NCBI GenBank assembly: GCA_045592785.1
Contig: JAZNVL010000051.1
Coordinates: 1 to 58,119 of the forward strand
Length of the DNA stretch: 58,119 nt
Source: RGIG8244 sp045592785
Lineage (GTDB): Bacteria > Verrucomicrobiota > Lentisphaeria > Victivallales > UBA1829
Direction of reading: 5' to 3'
The notes under the pieces are model-generated. The model was not told the origin of the DNA. It searched no databases and saw nothing but the letters and a program-made list of their open reading frames with translations. Below, piece by piece: positions 1-8,776 of this stretch. Each line of letters starts with the position of its first letter. Position 1 is the stretch's first letter. Both the position numbers and the translations under genes were made by a program.

Positions 1-1
1 C

Positions 2-496
2 TGTCCGACCCAGGCAGCAAAGGCAAGCACAACTGGAAACCTGTATTACTCCTACCCCAATGGGTGGGCACCGGGATATTTGTTTGCGTTTTATGATACC
101 GGTTTTAATCAAAAGATCGTTCGCAGTGCAAGCGGCGGAAGCAACCAGAAATTTACAAGACAAGATCTGAAATACACCCATAAAGTGAAACGGCCCCTCC
201 ATAAAACTTATGTCAGTGAACTGACATATTGCGGCGCCGCCAGTGCCGTTCATATCCCCCGTGGGGCGTGGGTGATCAATCCCAGTGAAAGCCTTATGAC
301 ATATGTCCCGGTAAAACTGATCGACGACGTCAAAAACGGCAGACACAATCAGAGAGTCAATGTTGGGTGGCTGGACGGCCATATTACTTCCGAGGACCCC
401 GTCAAGCTGGAACGGCATCGTCTCGATGTCCATAACAATGGTTGGCGAAACAATACCTACAAACAGAATTCCATGCTGGGGTATTATTACCACTGA
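2..496 (+). CDS. Pseudopilin, H-X9-DG type, C-terminal part (5' truncated by window edge)
   Basis: The frame is open from base 2 and ends at a TGA at 494-496, so only the last ~164 residues are present. The N-terminal methylation segment lies outside the window. The diagnostic feature is His followed by nine residues and Asp-Gly (HNQRVNVGWLDGH), the H-X9-DG signature found near the C-terminus of the large pseudopilin family abundant in PVC bacteria. These proteins are thought to be processed by a prepilin peptidase and to act at the envelope; the precise role of this copy is unknown. A phased 10-bp repeat array and a terminator follow the stop codon. Confidence 0.75.
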   Translation, partial: CPTQAAKASTTGNLYYSYPNGWAPGYLFAFYDTGFNQKIVRSASGGSNQKFTRQDLKYTHKVKRPLHKTYVSELTYCGAASAVHIPRGAWVINPSESLMTYVPVKLIDDVKNGRHNQRVNVGWLDGHITSEDPVKLERHRLDVHNNGWRNNTYKQNSMLGYYYH

Positions 497-510
497 TCGT
501 GTTTGCGAAG

Positions 511-584
511 AGTAACGGACGGCAACGGACAATAGCGGACAGGAACGGACAAAAGTATAACACCTCCGTACTGATCCGTCCGGC
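511..584 (+). repeat. Phased 10-bp ACGGA/TCCGT array (locus 1)
   Basis: Four consecutive decamers at 511-550 end in AACGGAC or AGCGGAC. The core ACGGA (GCGGA in the third) starts at 515, 525, 535 and 545. The inverted core TCCGT then starts at 565 and 575, so all six cores stay in one 10-bp register across the inversion. The array lies between the pseudopilin stop and the terminator. A second array of the same core lies upstream of the other pseudopilin at 44051-44142. Confidence 0.7.
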
Positions 585-633
585 AAGTACAACAACGGAA
601 TATTCGACCGGTGAAAAAACGGGAGATCATCAG

Positions 634-657
634 GCGGGATCAGACGTGCGATCCCGC
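634..657 (+). terminator. Rho-independent terminator after pseudopilin
   Basis: GCGGGATC (634-641) pairs perfectly with GATCCCGC (650-657) around an 8-nt loop, followed by TTTCTCATTCTC. It ends the plus-strand pseudopilin transcript. On the minus strand it follows the GH2 stop codon and is trailed by a T-rich stretch, so it may act in both directions. Confidence 0.75.
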
Positions 658-667
658 TTTCTCATTC

Positions 668-2971
668 TCACCACTCGTTTCTGCCCATTTCTGCGTAGAG
701 CAGCGTATCCAGTTTCTTCAGGTATTCCAGATAGGTGTTGAGATCGAACGCGGCATCCCCGAGCAGGTAATGATTGTAATGAGTCGTTCCGTTCAGCTGC
801 CATTCGATCAGCAGCATCCGTTTATCAGACTGACAGACCTCGAACTCCGTCACCACTTCCGCCGAATCCGCGGGGGCATCGTACTCCCCTTCGCAGAAAA
901 CTTCACCCGTCATAAGATCCGTGACCTTGTATGTGCCCTTCACGGGGAACGGGGTATCGTTGGAGATGGTGAGCTGTGAGACCCAGTTTTCCGGATCGCT
1001 GACGATCATGGTCACGGGCTTCTGGGAATTGCGGATGTAATAGAACGCCAGTTTTTTCGTGTAGTAATAATCCACCACCGCATCGGAGAACTGGGGCCAG
1101 CAGTCAATGACGTTCCACCAGAGGATCCCCGTCTTGTCCCATTTCTTCGCACGGAAGAGTTCGATCATATACTTCATGGCTTCCGCCTGTACGATCTGGG
1201 AGCCTTTCATGAATTCCGTCAGGTCTTCGGCAAGATAACCCCAGAAGTTCCGGAACTGTTTCTCCATCAGATAATTCCGGGAGGCATGGCCGCCATCCAG
1301 CAATCCGAACGCCTGGGATGCGTGGACCACCCATGCGGAATCATGACGTTTGTTGTATTCCGCTTCCGGGATGAATTTCTTCACGCTGCGGACATCGGGC
1401 ATACCGTGGTATCCGATCTCCCCGGCAAAGATGGCGGTATTGTGTTTGTAAAAACGGTTCTTCCAACTGTCGCGGCAGCCCCAGAGATGCTGTTCCGGGC
1501 CCTTCGCTTCCAGATAGAACCAGTAACTGCGCAGATCCTGTCCCATCTTGCAGACACGGTCCGAAAGATAAGAGGAACTGGGCAGATAACAGCGTTCCGG
1601 GTCATAGTCGATGATCACGCGGGGCAATACTTCCCGGGTGACACGATTGGTGGATGCGCCGTATTTGTTATAGGGCGGATAGATCATGACGCCGTCACAT
1701 TCATTATCGCCGCACCAGACAGCCAGGGAGGCGTGCCGGCGGAGTTTGCTGACCACAGCGATGGCTTCCGTGCGGACTTTTGCCAGGAACTCCTCGTCCT
1801 GGGGCGCGACCTCACAGGCGAACATGAAGTCCTGCCAGACCAGCAGACCGTGTTCGTCGCAGTAATCAAAGAATTCATGGTCTTCATACACGTTCCCGCC
1901 CCAACACCGGACCATGTTACAGCCCAGTTCGGTGAAGAGTTTCAAGCTCTGAATGGTACGTTCCGGTCGTTCCCCGTGGAGTGCATCGGAGGGGACCCAG
2001 TTGGAACCTTTGATGAAGGTCTTTTTATCGTTGATGATGAAGACGAATTCCCCTTTTTCCGGTCCCAGCAGGTCTTCACTGCGTTTGAGGTCAATGGTGC
2101 GGAAACCATGACGCCATTTCCGGGTATCCACGACTTCGCCGTGATGAATGAGTTCCAGCGTCACATCGTAAAGGTTGGGGTCCCCTGCCCCTGCGGGATA
2201 CCACAATTTGGCATTGTCGATGGTGAACATATTCTTCCCGGAGGTGAAATAGAGGTCGAAGGAGCGTTCGAAAACGTGATCGCCGCACTGCATTTTCAAG
2301 TGTGCTTTGAACGCTTCGAAGGTGGGCAGATCCGATTCAAAATTCCAGTGAAGTTTGAAGATACAACTCTTTTCCGATACCACAAAATGAGAAATGTAAA
2401 GCTCCGTCCAATGTTCCGGGGATTCCAATTCCAGATACACATCACGCCACAATCCCGCACCCATGAGACGGGGACAGATGTCCCATCCGGCGGTGTGACG
2501 GGCACGGCGCAGATACAAGTTGTCATTGCCGCCGCTGAATGGGGGCGGGGAGAATTTCCGGGCGCAGTTGAAACTGCTTTTGATCCGGACGATGAGTTCG
2601 TTCCCGGTGGGTTTGAGTTCATCTTTTGCCAGCGGGAAACGGTGTTCGATGAACATATTCTCCGCATTGCCGATGGTTTTTCCGTTGAGAATGATCTCTG
2701 CCACGGTATCGATCCCTTCGAATACGAGTACCGGTTTCTCCCGTTCGGAAACAACAGGGGCATCAAATGTCGTACGGTATTCCCAGTCGATAAACTCATA
2801 GGGACGGAGTGCCACAGAATTGCTGCCGTAAAAGGGATCGGGGATGACATTTGCCCGTTCCAGATCGCCCAGCACGTTGCCGGGCACTTGTGCCGGAATG
2901 GTGCGTGTGACACCATCGGCGGGTTCCACATAGGTCAGAGACCAGGACGAATTCAACAGGATCTTTTTCAT
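668..2971 (-). CDS. Glycoside hydrolase family 2, beta-mannosidase-like
   Basis: A 767-residue protein with the GH2 order: N-terminal jelly-roll sugar-binding domain (about 1-190), immunoglobulin-like domain, then a TIM barrel (about 300-620). The general acid/base is the Glu in WCGDNEC (about residue 423), matching the W-C-G-N-N-E motif of beta-mannosidases. The likely nucleophile is Glu in FAGEIGYHG (about 517). No signal peptide is seen, so it probably acts in the cytoplasm on imported oligosaccharides. The start is ATG at 2971 with GAGG upstream. It is last in an operon with alaS, a STAS gene and fumC, 24 bp after fumC. Beta-mannosidase is the best guess; a relaxed GH2 specificity is possible. 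Confidence 0.85.
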   Translation of the reverse strand: MKKILLNSSWSLTYVEPADGVTRTIPAQVPGNVLGDLERANVIPDPFYGSNSVALRPYEFIDWEYRTTFDAPVVSEREKPVLVFEGIDTVAEIILNGKTIGNAENMFIEHRFPLAKDELKPTGNELIVRIKSSFNCARKFSPPPFSGGNDNLYLRRARHTAGWDICPRLMGAGLWRDVYLELESPEHWTELYISHFVVSEKSCIFKLHWNFESDLPTFEAFKAHLKMQCGDHVFERSFDLYFTSGKNMFTIDNAKLWYPAGAGDPNLYDVTLELIHHGEVVDTRKWRHGFRTIDLKRSEDLLGPEKGEFVFIINDKKTFIKGSNWVPSDALHGERPERTIQSLKLFTELGCNMVRCWGGNVYEDHEFFDYCDEHGLLVWQDFMFACEVAPQDEEFLAKVRTEAIAVVSKLRRHASLAVWCGDNECDGVMIYPPYNKYGASTNRVTREVLPRVIIDYDPERCYLPSSSYLSDRVCKMGQDLRSYWFYLEAKGPEQHLWGCRDSWKNRFYKHNTAIFAGEIGYHGMPDVRSVKKFIPEAEYNKRHDSAWVVHASQAFGLLDGGHASRNYLMEKQFRNFWGYLAEDLTEFMKGSQIVQAEAMKYMIELFRAKKWDKTGILWWNVIDCWPQFSDAVVDYYYTKKLAFYYIRNSQKPVTMIVSDPENWVSQLTISNDTPFPVKGTYKVTDLMTGEVFCEGEYDAPADSAEVVTEFEVCQSDKRMLLIEWQLNGTTHYNHYLLGDAAFDLNTYLEYLKKLDTLLYAEMGRNEW

Positions 2972-2995
2972 AATACGTTCCTCAAAAAGCGATGA

Positions 2996-4384
2996 TCACA
3001 CCATGGATTCCGGCCGCACAGCGGCGTCGAATTGTTCACCGGTAAGCAGTCCGCTTTTGAGAGCTGCTTCCCGCAGTGTCAAACCATGTTTATGGGCATC
3101 TTTGGCGATGGCGGCGGCGTTATCATAACCGATCACGGGAGAAAGTGCCGTGACCAGCATGAGAGACTTATCCAGCAGTTCCTTGATCCGGACGGTATCC
3201 GCCTGCAATCCGGCAAGGGCGAATTCGTGGAAGGACCGCACGGAATCGGAAATAAGTCTGACCTGTGTCAGGAAATCAAAGATCATCACCGGTTTCATCA
3301 CATTGAGTTCAAAATTGCCGAGTCCGCCGGCAAAGGCAATGGCGGAATCCAGCCCCATGACCTGCACACAAACCATCAGCATGGCTTCGCATTGTGTGGG
3401 GTTGACTTTGCCCGGCATGATGGATGAGCCCGGCTCATTCTCCGGCAGAAGCAGTTCGCCCAGACCGCAACGGGGTCCACTGGCAAGAAAACGGATGTCA
3501 TTCGCCATCTTCATCAGGGCACAGCAGAGCGTACGGAGCGCACCGGATGCAGCCGCAATGGCATCGTGTCCGGCAAGAAGCGCAAACTTGTTATCGCCGG
3601 ACCGGAAAGGCAATCCGGTGAGAGCGGCGATGTGTGCCGCGGATTTTTCTGCGAATCCGGCGGGGGCATTCAATCCGGTACCGACGGCGGTTCCGCCGAG
3701 TGCCAGTTCGTAAAGTTCGGCACGGGAGTCTTCGATCCGTTTGATGGCAAGATCAAGCTGGGCACGCCAGCCGGAAAATTCCTGTCCGAGTGTCAGCGGG
3801 ACGGCATCCTGCAGATGGGTTCTGCCGATCTTGACGATGGAAGCGAATGCCTGTTCCTTTTCCGCCAGACCATCCCGGAACGACCGGAGAATGGGGAGCA
3901 GTTCTTCCACGGCGACTGCGGCTGCGATGTGCATGGCGGCAGGGAACGTATCGTTGGAAGACTGGGAACGGTTCACATGGTCATTGGGATGGACGGGTGT
4001 TTTTACGCCCCGTTTGGCACCCAGGAGTTCGTTGGCACGGTTCGCGATGACTTCATTGACGTTCATATTGGACTGTGTCCCGCTGCCGGTCATAAAGACT
4101 TTCAGGGGGAACTCATCCCGGGAGATCTGATCCGCCAGGACTTCATCGCAGGCGGCGGCGATGGCATTTGCCACGTTATCCGCCAGATTGCCCAGTTCGT
4201 TATTGGCAAGAGCGGCGGCCTTTTTCAGGATGGCGAACGCCCGGATCACTTCCCACGGAATGCGGTCGGCACCGATATTGAAGTGATGCAGGGAACGCTG
4301 TGTCTGTGCGCCCCAGTAATGTTCTTCCGGCACGGCGATCTCGCCCATGCTGTCACTTTCGATCCGCCAGAAACCTTCCACCAT
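2996..4384 (-). CDS. fumC: Fumarate hydratase, class II
   Basis: A 462-residue homotetrameric-type fumarase that interconverts fumarate and malate in the TCA cycle. The superfamily signature GSSIMPGKVNP lies near residue 320, with catalytic Ser in the flexible SS loop, and TGSGTQSNMNVNEV and GRTHLQDAVP motifs are present. The start is ATG at 4384, preceded by AGGAG at 8 nt and only 2 nt after the STAS stop. An upstream in-frame TTG is less likely. The length is normal for the class. Placement behind alaS and a STAS gene suggests housekeeping co-transcription, not a dedicated TCA operon. Confidence 0.95.
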   Translation of the reverse strand: MVEGFWRIESDSMGEIAVPEEHYWGAQTQRSLHHFNIGADRIPWEVIRAFAILKKAAALANNELGNLADNVANAIAAACDEVLADQISRDEFPLKVFMTGSGTQSNMNVNEVIANRANELLGAKRGVKTPVHPNDHVNRSQSSNDTFPAAMHIAAAVAVEELLPILRSFRDGLAEKEQAFASIVKIGRTHLQDAVPLTLGQEFSGWRAQLDLAIKRIEDSRAELYELALGGTAVGTGLNAPAGFAEKSAAHIAALTGLPFRSGDNKFALLAGHDAIAAASGALRTLCCALMKMANDIRFLASGPRCGLGELLLPENEPGSSIMPGKVNPTQCEAMLMVCVQVMGLDSAIAFAGGLGNFELNVMKPVMIFDFLTQVRLISDSVRSFHEFALAGLQADTVRIKELLDKSLMLVTALSPVIGYDNAAAIAKDAHKHGLTLREAALKSGLLTGEQFDAAVRPESMV

Positions 4385-4386
4385 GA

Positions 4387-4902
4387 TCAATTCTCCTGTT
4401 TATCCTGTCCGCTGACCCGTTCCAGATCTTTCCGGACCAGATCAACGACTTTATCAAATTTTTTCACATTGCCTTCGTCCACATCCATGAGCGTTTCATG
4501 GGCTTCCAGAACGGTACGGGCATGATTTTCGGCTGTGGGTTTGGGCTGTTCCCCGTTCGCGACCGGGAGCGGACAGCCATCCAGATCGGAACAGGTATCC
4601 ACGAAAAGGAACAGCTTTTTCAGTCCGAGACCGCAAAGCAGTTCCGTATTCTGTTGTCCGGCGTAATGGACCGAGATGACAGCGCCGATCTTTTTGGCGC
4701 GCAGTCCCAGCATGGCAAGGATGCCCATGAACGTGCTGTCCATCCACTCACATTTTCCCAAATCGATACGGATCTCGCGGAAGTTTTCCTTATCCAGGGA
4801 TGCGGCAAGATTCCGGAGTGCGGGCGCACATTCAAAGGTGGCACGCCCTTCCACTTTCACCAGATAAACGCCATCCCGGCTGCTGATATGCAATTCGCCC
4901 AT
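4387..4902 (-). CDS. STAS-domain protein, anti-sigma factor antagonist-like
   Basis: A 171-residue protein. Residues 1-105 form a STAS domain with the conserved MDSTFMG motif (S56/T57), where SpoIIAA/RsbV proteins are phosphorylated by a partner kinase. Residues about 115-171 are a charged, probably helical tail that does not look like STAS. In the family, the unphosphorylated form sequesters an anti-sigma kinase. No kinase or sigma factor is adjacent. The gene sits 21 bp after alaS and 2 bp before fumC, so it is co-transcribed. A remnant of a PP2C (RsbU-like) phosphatase lies far away at 49224; any link is speculative. Confidence 0.8.
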   Translation of the reverse strand: MGELHISSRDGVYLVKVEGRATFECAPALRNLAASLDKENFREIRIDLGKCEWMDSTFMGILAMLGLRAKKIGAVISVHYAGQQNTELLCGLGLKKLFLFVDTCSDLDGCPLPVANGEQPKPTAENHARTVLEAHETLMDVDEGNVKKFDKVVDLVRKDLERVSGQDKQEN

Positions 4903-4923
4903 AACGCCAGTCTCCCCTGTTGA

Positions 4924-6699
4924 TCAGTGTTCCAGAACAGCCTTGATACGGCGTACGCCGCGGCTGGAACTTTCTTCTTTCTGAATACGGAAATGTCCCA
5001 GCTCGCCGCTGTGGGTCGCGTGGGGACCGCCGCAGATCTCTTTGGAGAATTCGCCGATGCTGTAAACTTTCACCCGTTCACCGTATTTGCTGGCGAAAAG
5101 ACCGATGGCACCGGTTTCCCGTGCTTCATCCAGCGTAAGATCCTGACAGATCACAGGCACGTCCGCCGCGATGACTTCATTGACCAGATCTTCCACGGTT
5201 TTGAGCTGTTCCGGGGTCATCTTGTCGGGATGGGAGAAGTCGAAACGGAGACGTTCCGCCGTAATGTTGGAGCCTTTCTGCGCCACATGTTCGCCCAGCG
5301 TCATGCGCAATGCCTTATGAAGCAGGTGTGTGGCAGTATGAAGACGGGCGGTTTCTTCGGAGTGGTCCGCAAGACCGCCTTTGAATTTCTGTTCCGCACC
5401 CTGCCGGGACAACGCCTGATGTTTGGCGTATGCTTCTTCGTAGCCCTTCATATCCACGGAGAAACCTTTTTCGTTCGCCATTTCCACCGTGAGTTCGATG
5501 GGGAACCCGTAGGTCTCGTAGAGATAGAACGCGTTCTTGCCGCTGACGACTTTGTTCTGGATGTGCGCAGGGACACGACCGATGAGTTTTTCGAATTCCC
5601 GTGTACCATGTTCCAGAGCGGCGGCGAACTGCTTTTCCTCCCGTTCCAGATTTTCCAGAATGGTGTCCTTGTTCGCAACGAGTTCCGGATAGATCGCGCC
5701 GTATTCGTCGATAACGACCTGCGCCATGGCAGGCGTGAAGATATCATGGATCTCCAGCTTCATCCCTTCACGGATGGCACGACGGATCAAACGGCGCAGT
5801 ACATAAGCCTGGTCCACATTGCCGGGCGCAACACCATCCGCCATCAGGAAGACGGAGGCACGGATGTGTTCCACGACCACGCGTTCGGAACGGCAGCGTT
5901 CAGCGGGCGCCGCGATGCCACGGATGGAATCCAGTTTCGCGAAAAGTCCCTGGAAGAGTTCGGTATCATAACAGCTGGCTTTTCCCTGGAGAACAGCGGT
6001 CACGCGTTCCACGCCCATCCCGGTATCCACATTGCACTGGGAGAGCGGTTCGAATTTGCCTTCTGCGTTCTTGAAATACTGCATGAACACATTGTTCCAG
6101 ATCTCAACCCAGCGTTTGTCGGAGGGTTCAAACACTTCCGGCGCAGGGAGCGGACCGGTCCAATAGAAGATCTCGGTATCGGGACCGCAGGGGCCGGTGA
6201 CACCGGCGGGCCCCCACCAGTTATCGGCTTTGGGGAGTTTCGCGATACGTTTTTCGGACACGCCGTGGGAAACCCATTCGGCATAGGCTTCGGCATCGAA
6301 CGGAGCATCTTCGTCCCCGGCGAACACGGTGAAAGCCAAACGATCCAGAGGGAGATTCAGCCATTCGGCAGAGGTGAGAAATTCAAAACTGAATGCAATG
6401 GATTCCTCCTTGAAATAATCGCCCAGCGACCAGTTGCCCAGCATTTCAAAGAATGTCAGGTGTACGGGATCGCCCACTTCATCGATGTCACCGGTACGGA
6501 TACATTTCTGTACGTCGGTCAAACGGTTGCCCTGGGGATGTTTTTCGCCCAGCAGATAAGGGACCAGCGGGTGCATCCCGGCGGTGGTAAAAAGCACAGT
6601 GGGGTCATTTTCGGGAATGAGCGGTGCGCTCCGGATCACGGAGTGCCCGTTTTTACGGAAGAAATCCAGATATTTCTGTCTGAGTTCAACGGCTTTCAT
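4924..6699 (-). CDS. alaS: Alanyl-tRNA synthetase, compact form lacking the C-terminal domain
   Basis: It charges tRNA-Ala. The N-terminal class II catalytic core starts directly with the usual helix and carries the motif 1/2 region (FTTAGMHPLVPYLLG, FFEMLGNWSLGDYF). The editing domain has HTATH (about residue 455) and CGGPHATHSGELG (about 556), which supply the zinc/editing ligands. The protein ends at residue 591 just after the editing domain, with no linker and no DHHA1/C-Ala domain, whereas usual bacterial AlaRS is ~870 residues. The stop at 4924 is clean and followed by the next gene, so this is not an obvious frameshift. First gene of the operon, with a good promoter. Confidence 0.93.
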   Translation of the reverse strand: MKAVELRQKYLDFFRKNGHSVIRSAPLIPENDPTVLFTTAGMHPLVPYLLGEKHPQGNRLTDVQKCIRTGDIDEVGDPVHLTFFEMLGNWSLGDYFKEESIAFSFEFLTSAEWLNLPLDRLAFTVFAGDEDAPFDAEAYAEWVSHGVSEKRIAKLPKADNWWGPAGVTGPCGPDTEIFYWTGPLPAPEVFEPSDKRWVEIWNNVFMQYFKNAEGKFEPLSQCNVDTGMGVERVTAVLQGKASCYDTELFQGLFAKLDSIRGIAAPAERCRSERVVVEHIRASVFLMADGVAPGNVDQAYVLRRLIRRAIREGMKLEIHDIFTPAMAQVVIDEYGAIYPELVANKDTILENLEREEKQFAAALEHGTREFEKLIGRVPAHIQNKVVSGKNAFYLYETYGFPIELTVEMANEKGFSVDMKGYEEAYAKHQALSRQGAEQKFKGGLADHSEETARLHTATHLLHKALRMTLGEHVAQKGSNITAERLRFDFSHPDKMTPEQLKTVEDLVNEVIAADVPVICQDLTLDEARETGAIGLFASKYGERVKVYSIGEFSKEICGGPHATHSGELGHFRIQKEESSSRGVRRIKAVLEH

Positions 6700-6745
6700 A
6701 GGTTCTTCTCTTTCTTAAAAAGGTTAACATTTTTTGTGATCGTAT

Positions 6746-6774
6746 ACAATACACCCTCCGAGGCGTTTCGTCAA
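6746..6774 (-). promoter_or_regulatory. Sigma-70-type promoter of the alaS operon
   Basis: On the minus strand: TTGACG (6769-6774), 17 bp, TATTGT (6746-6751), about 47 bp upstream of the alaS ATG. Confidence 0.6.
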
Positions 6775-6814
6775 GTGATTTTTGCCCTTTTTTATGCAGA
6801 AAAAACAAAAAAAA

Positions 6815-6833
6815 CGCCGGGGGATACCCGGCG
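6815..6833 (-). terminator. Rho-independent terminator of hisF-sel1 operon
   Basis: CGCCGGG (6815-6821) and CCCGGCG (6827-6833) pair perfectly around a 5-nt loop. On the minus strand the hairpin is followed by a long T-rich run and lies 14 bp after the Sel1 gene stop codon. Confidence 0.9.
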
Positions 6834-6846
6834 TGGAAGACATCAC

Positions 6847-8754
6847 TCAGCGGATGGTCTGATACAGCTTCATCATTTCCTGATTCAGCTGAAGTTCATC
6901 CTGCGTGGCACTGCGGTTGATATCCTGCTCGTAATGACGGATGATCTCGTCCACGGCAGAGCGGATGAAAGGACCGCGAGCAGCGAAATGAAGCATGCGC
7001 ATGGCGTGTTCCACGTTCTTTTCGATCCCGAACGCCTTGTCACCGGAATACAGCAGATCGGAGTAAATGCGGTCTGCCTGGGGATTGCGCCCGATGGAAC
7101 GGAACAGCGGGATCAGATCGTCTTTTGTTTTATCCTTCTTGCTTTTGAGGGAAGCGAGATATTCTCTGAAATAACGGATCTTTTTGAGGTTGCAGTCACT
7201 CCTGATAAGCTTATTGAAGTATTCTGTTGCCTTTGCTTCATCTGCTTTGATCCCGAACCGGGCATCGCCTCTGCGGTAAGCCTGGATCAGGAATTCAAGG
7301 GCATCCAGACCGCCCAGAGTGGCAGACTGATTGATGTATTCGAGAGCTTTCGGATAAGACTTCGACGGGCTGTCAGCGATATGCCACTGTGCAAGTTTCC
7401 AGAGCCATTCGGGGTTATCCTTCTGGGGGAAAGCCAGAGCGGCTTTGATCATGCGGGGATAATCCATAACTCTTCCTTTGGCGAATTCCTTCTGGGTGTA
7501 ATATTCCAGCACAGCCAGAGGATAACCGGCATTGGCAGACATGCGGATGCGGTCTCTGTAATGCTCTTTTGCACCTTTATTCATGTGAGACATGGATGCT
7601 TTGAACTCTTTTGCTTTGAGATAAATATCTTTTGCATGCAGTTCGGCACCGGACTCTTTATTCAGGAGTTCACGGGCTTTGGTATACTGCTCACTGAGCA
7701 TCAGGAAATAGAACATGTCCTCCCGGAGTGCGGCGAGAAGTTTTTCGTCTTTCTTTCCGGTTGCGGCTTTGATTTTTTCACCGGTGATGTATACCATAAG
7801 GATCGCGGCATCATTGAGCAGCCGGGGGCTTTGCATGGCGATTCTGGCATATTTTTCAGCTTTGACCAGATCTTTACGGATATTGTAACCGTAATTGATT
7901 TGGGCTTCAACACCTTCCATTTTGTACTTCTCGAAATTGAGACAGGAATGGATCGTTGCCAAAGTCATCGCTGCGGAATGATTACCCAATTTCACGGAAC
8001 GGTCGTAATGCTCCATGGAAAGGCGTCTCTGCAGAGGAAAGAGTTCGCCCTTCCATTCGTTTTCCGCAAGCATGATACACGCCATATCATCCCCGGCTTG
8101 GGATTTACGATCCAGATAATCAGCAAACTGTTCCATCAGTTTGTTACGGAACAGAAACTGATTGACTTTTTCAGCGGTTGCAGGGGTATTATCCGCAAGA
8201 AATGTCATGTAAAGAAAATCCAAAACAGGTTCTTTATCCTTTTCACGGGCATAACGGCGGAGCAATGCAAAACGGGCTTCGGTACTGTCGATGGATGCCA
8301 ATTGGTAATACCGCATGGCGCGGGTCGCATTGACAGGGACCCCTTTGCTCCATTCGAGACAGTGTCCCATCCAGTAATAAGCCGTGATCAATTCTTTTCT
8401 GGAGAAATCATCGGAGATGGGAAGTTTGACCAATTCGTCGAGAATCGGATATGCCATCTGCTGATTTTTCAGATTCGTTCCGGTGAGGAAAGAAACGGCA
8501 ACTTCCAGTTTTGCTCTGGGGTATCCCAACTCCACAGCCTTGTTGATGTAGTGCAGATATTCCGCCGCATTGGTATTGGCATCCGGCGCAAGTTTGTTTG
8601 CTTTTGCCAATTCGGCAAGACGGTAACAACTGGCAGCACTGCCTTTATCCGCCAGTCTTTTCAAGATTTCGATCCGTTTGCTCTGTTGCGCACAAAGGCA
8701 AACCGCTTGTGTCACAAGCAACAAAACAACCAATACGTTCCGTATCGTCGTCAT
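6847..8754 (-). CDS. Exported Sel1/TPR-like repeat protein
   Basis: A 635-residue protein. An N-terminal hydrophobic signal peptide (about residues 1-22, ending VCLCAQQ) is followed by many helical repeats of Sel1 type, recognisable as motifs like SAASCYRLAELA, GYPRAKLEVAVSFLTG, GNHSAAMTLATIHS and GGLDALEFLIQAYRRGD. Sel1 arrays are protein-interaction scaffolds, often periplasmic; no catalytic domain is visible. The start is ATG at 8754 with AGGAG 6 nt upstream; an in-frame TTG two codons earlier is unlikely. It follows hisF by 22 bp and is closed by a terminator. Function unknown. Confidence 0.75.
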   Translation of the reverse strand: MTTIRNVLVVLLLVTQAVCLCAQQSKRIEILKRLADKGSAASCYRLAELAKANKLAPDANTNAAEYLHYINKAVELGYPRAKLEVAVSFLTGTNLKNQQMAYPILDELVKLPISDDFSRKELITAYYWMGHCLEWSKGVPVNATRAMRYYQLASIDSTEARFALLRRYAREKDKEPVLDFLYMTFLADNTPATAEKVNQFLFRNKLMEQFADYLDRKSQAGDDMACIMLAENEWKGELFPLQRRLSMEHYDRSVKLGNHSAAMTLATIHSCLNFEKYKMEGVEAQINYGYNIRKDLVKAEKYARIAMQSPRLLNDAAILMVYITGEKIKAATGKKDEKLLAALREDMFYFLMLSEQYTKARELLNKESGAELHAKDIYLKAKEFKASMSHMNKGAKEHYRDRIRMSANAGYPLAVLEYYTQKEFAKGRVMDYPRMIKAALAFPQKDNPEWLWKLAQWHIADSPSKSYPKALEYINQSATLGGLDALEFLIQAYRRGDARFGIKADEAKATEYFNKLIRSDCNLKKIRYFREYLASLKSKKDKTKDDLIPLFRSIGRNPQADRIYSDLLYSGDKAFGIEKNVEHAMRMLHFAARGPFIRSAVDEIIRHYEQDINRSATQDELQLNQEMMKLYQTIR

Positions 8755-8776
8755 AAGCAACTCCTGTTTTAACGCC

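Noticed and set aside
511..584. Decamer arrays considered as a CRISPR array
   Set aside because: Units are 10 bp with no spacers of CRISPR size and no cas genes nearby.
1286..2995. A 569-codon plus-strand frame over the GH2 gene
   Set aside because: Shadow of a gene with clear catalytic motifs; no ribosome site or family features.
4927..8772. A 1281-codon open frame on the plus strand
   Set aside because: It runs antisense through alaS and the Sel1 gene, both well supported by family motifs, and its translation resembles no family. It arises from codon bias on the opposite strand.
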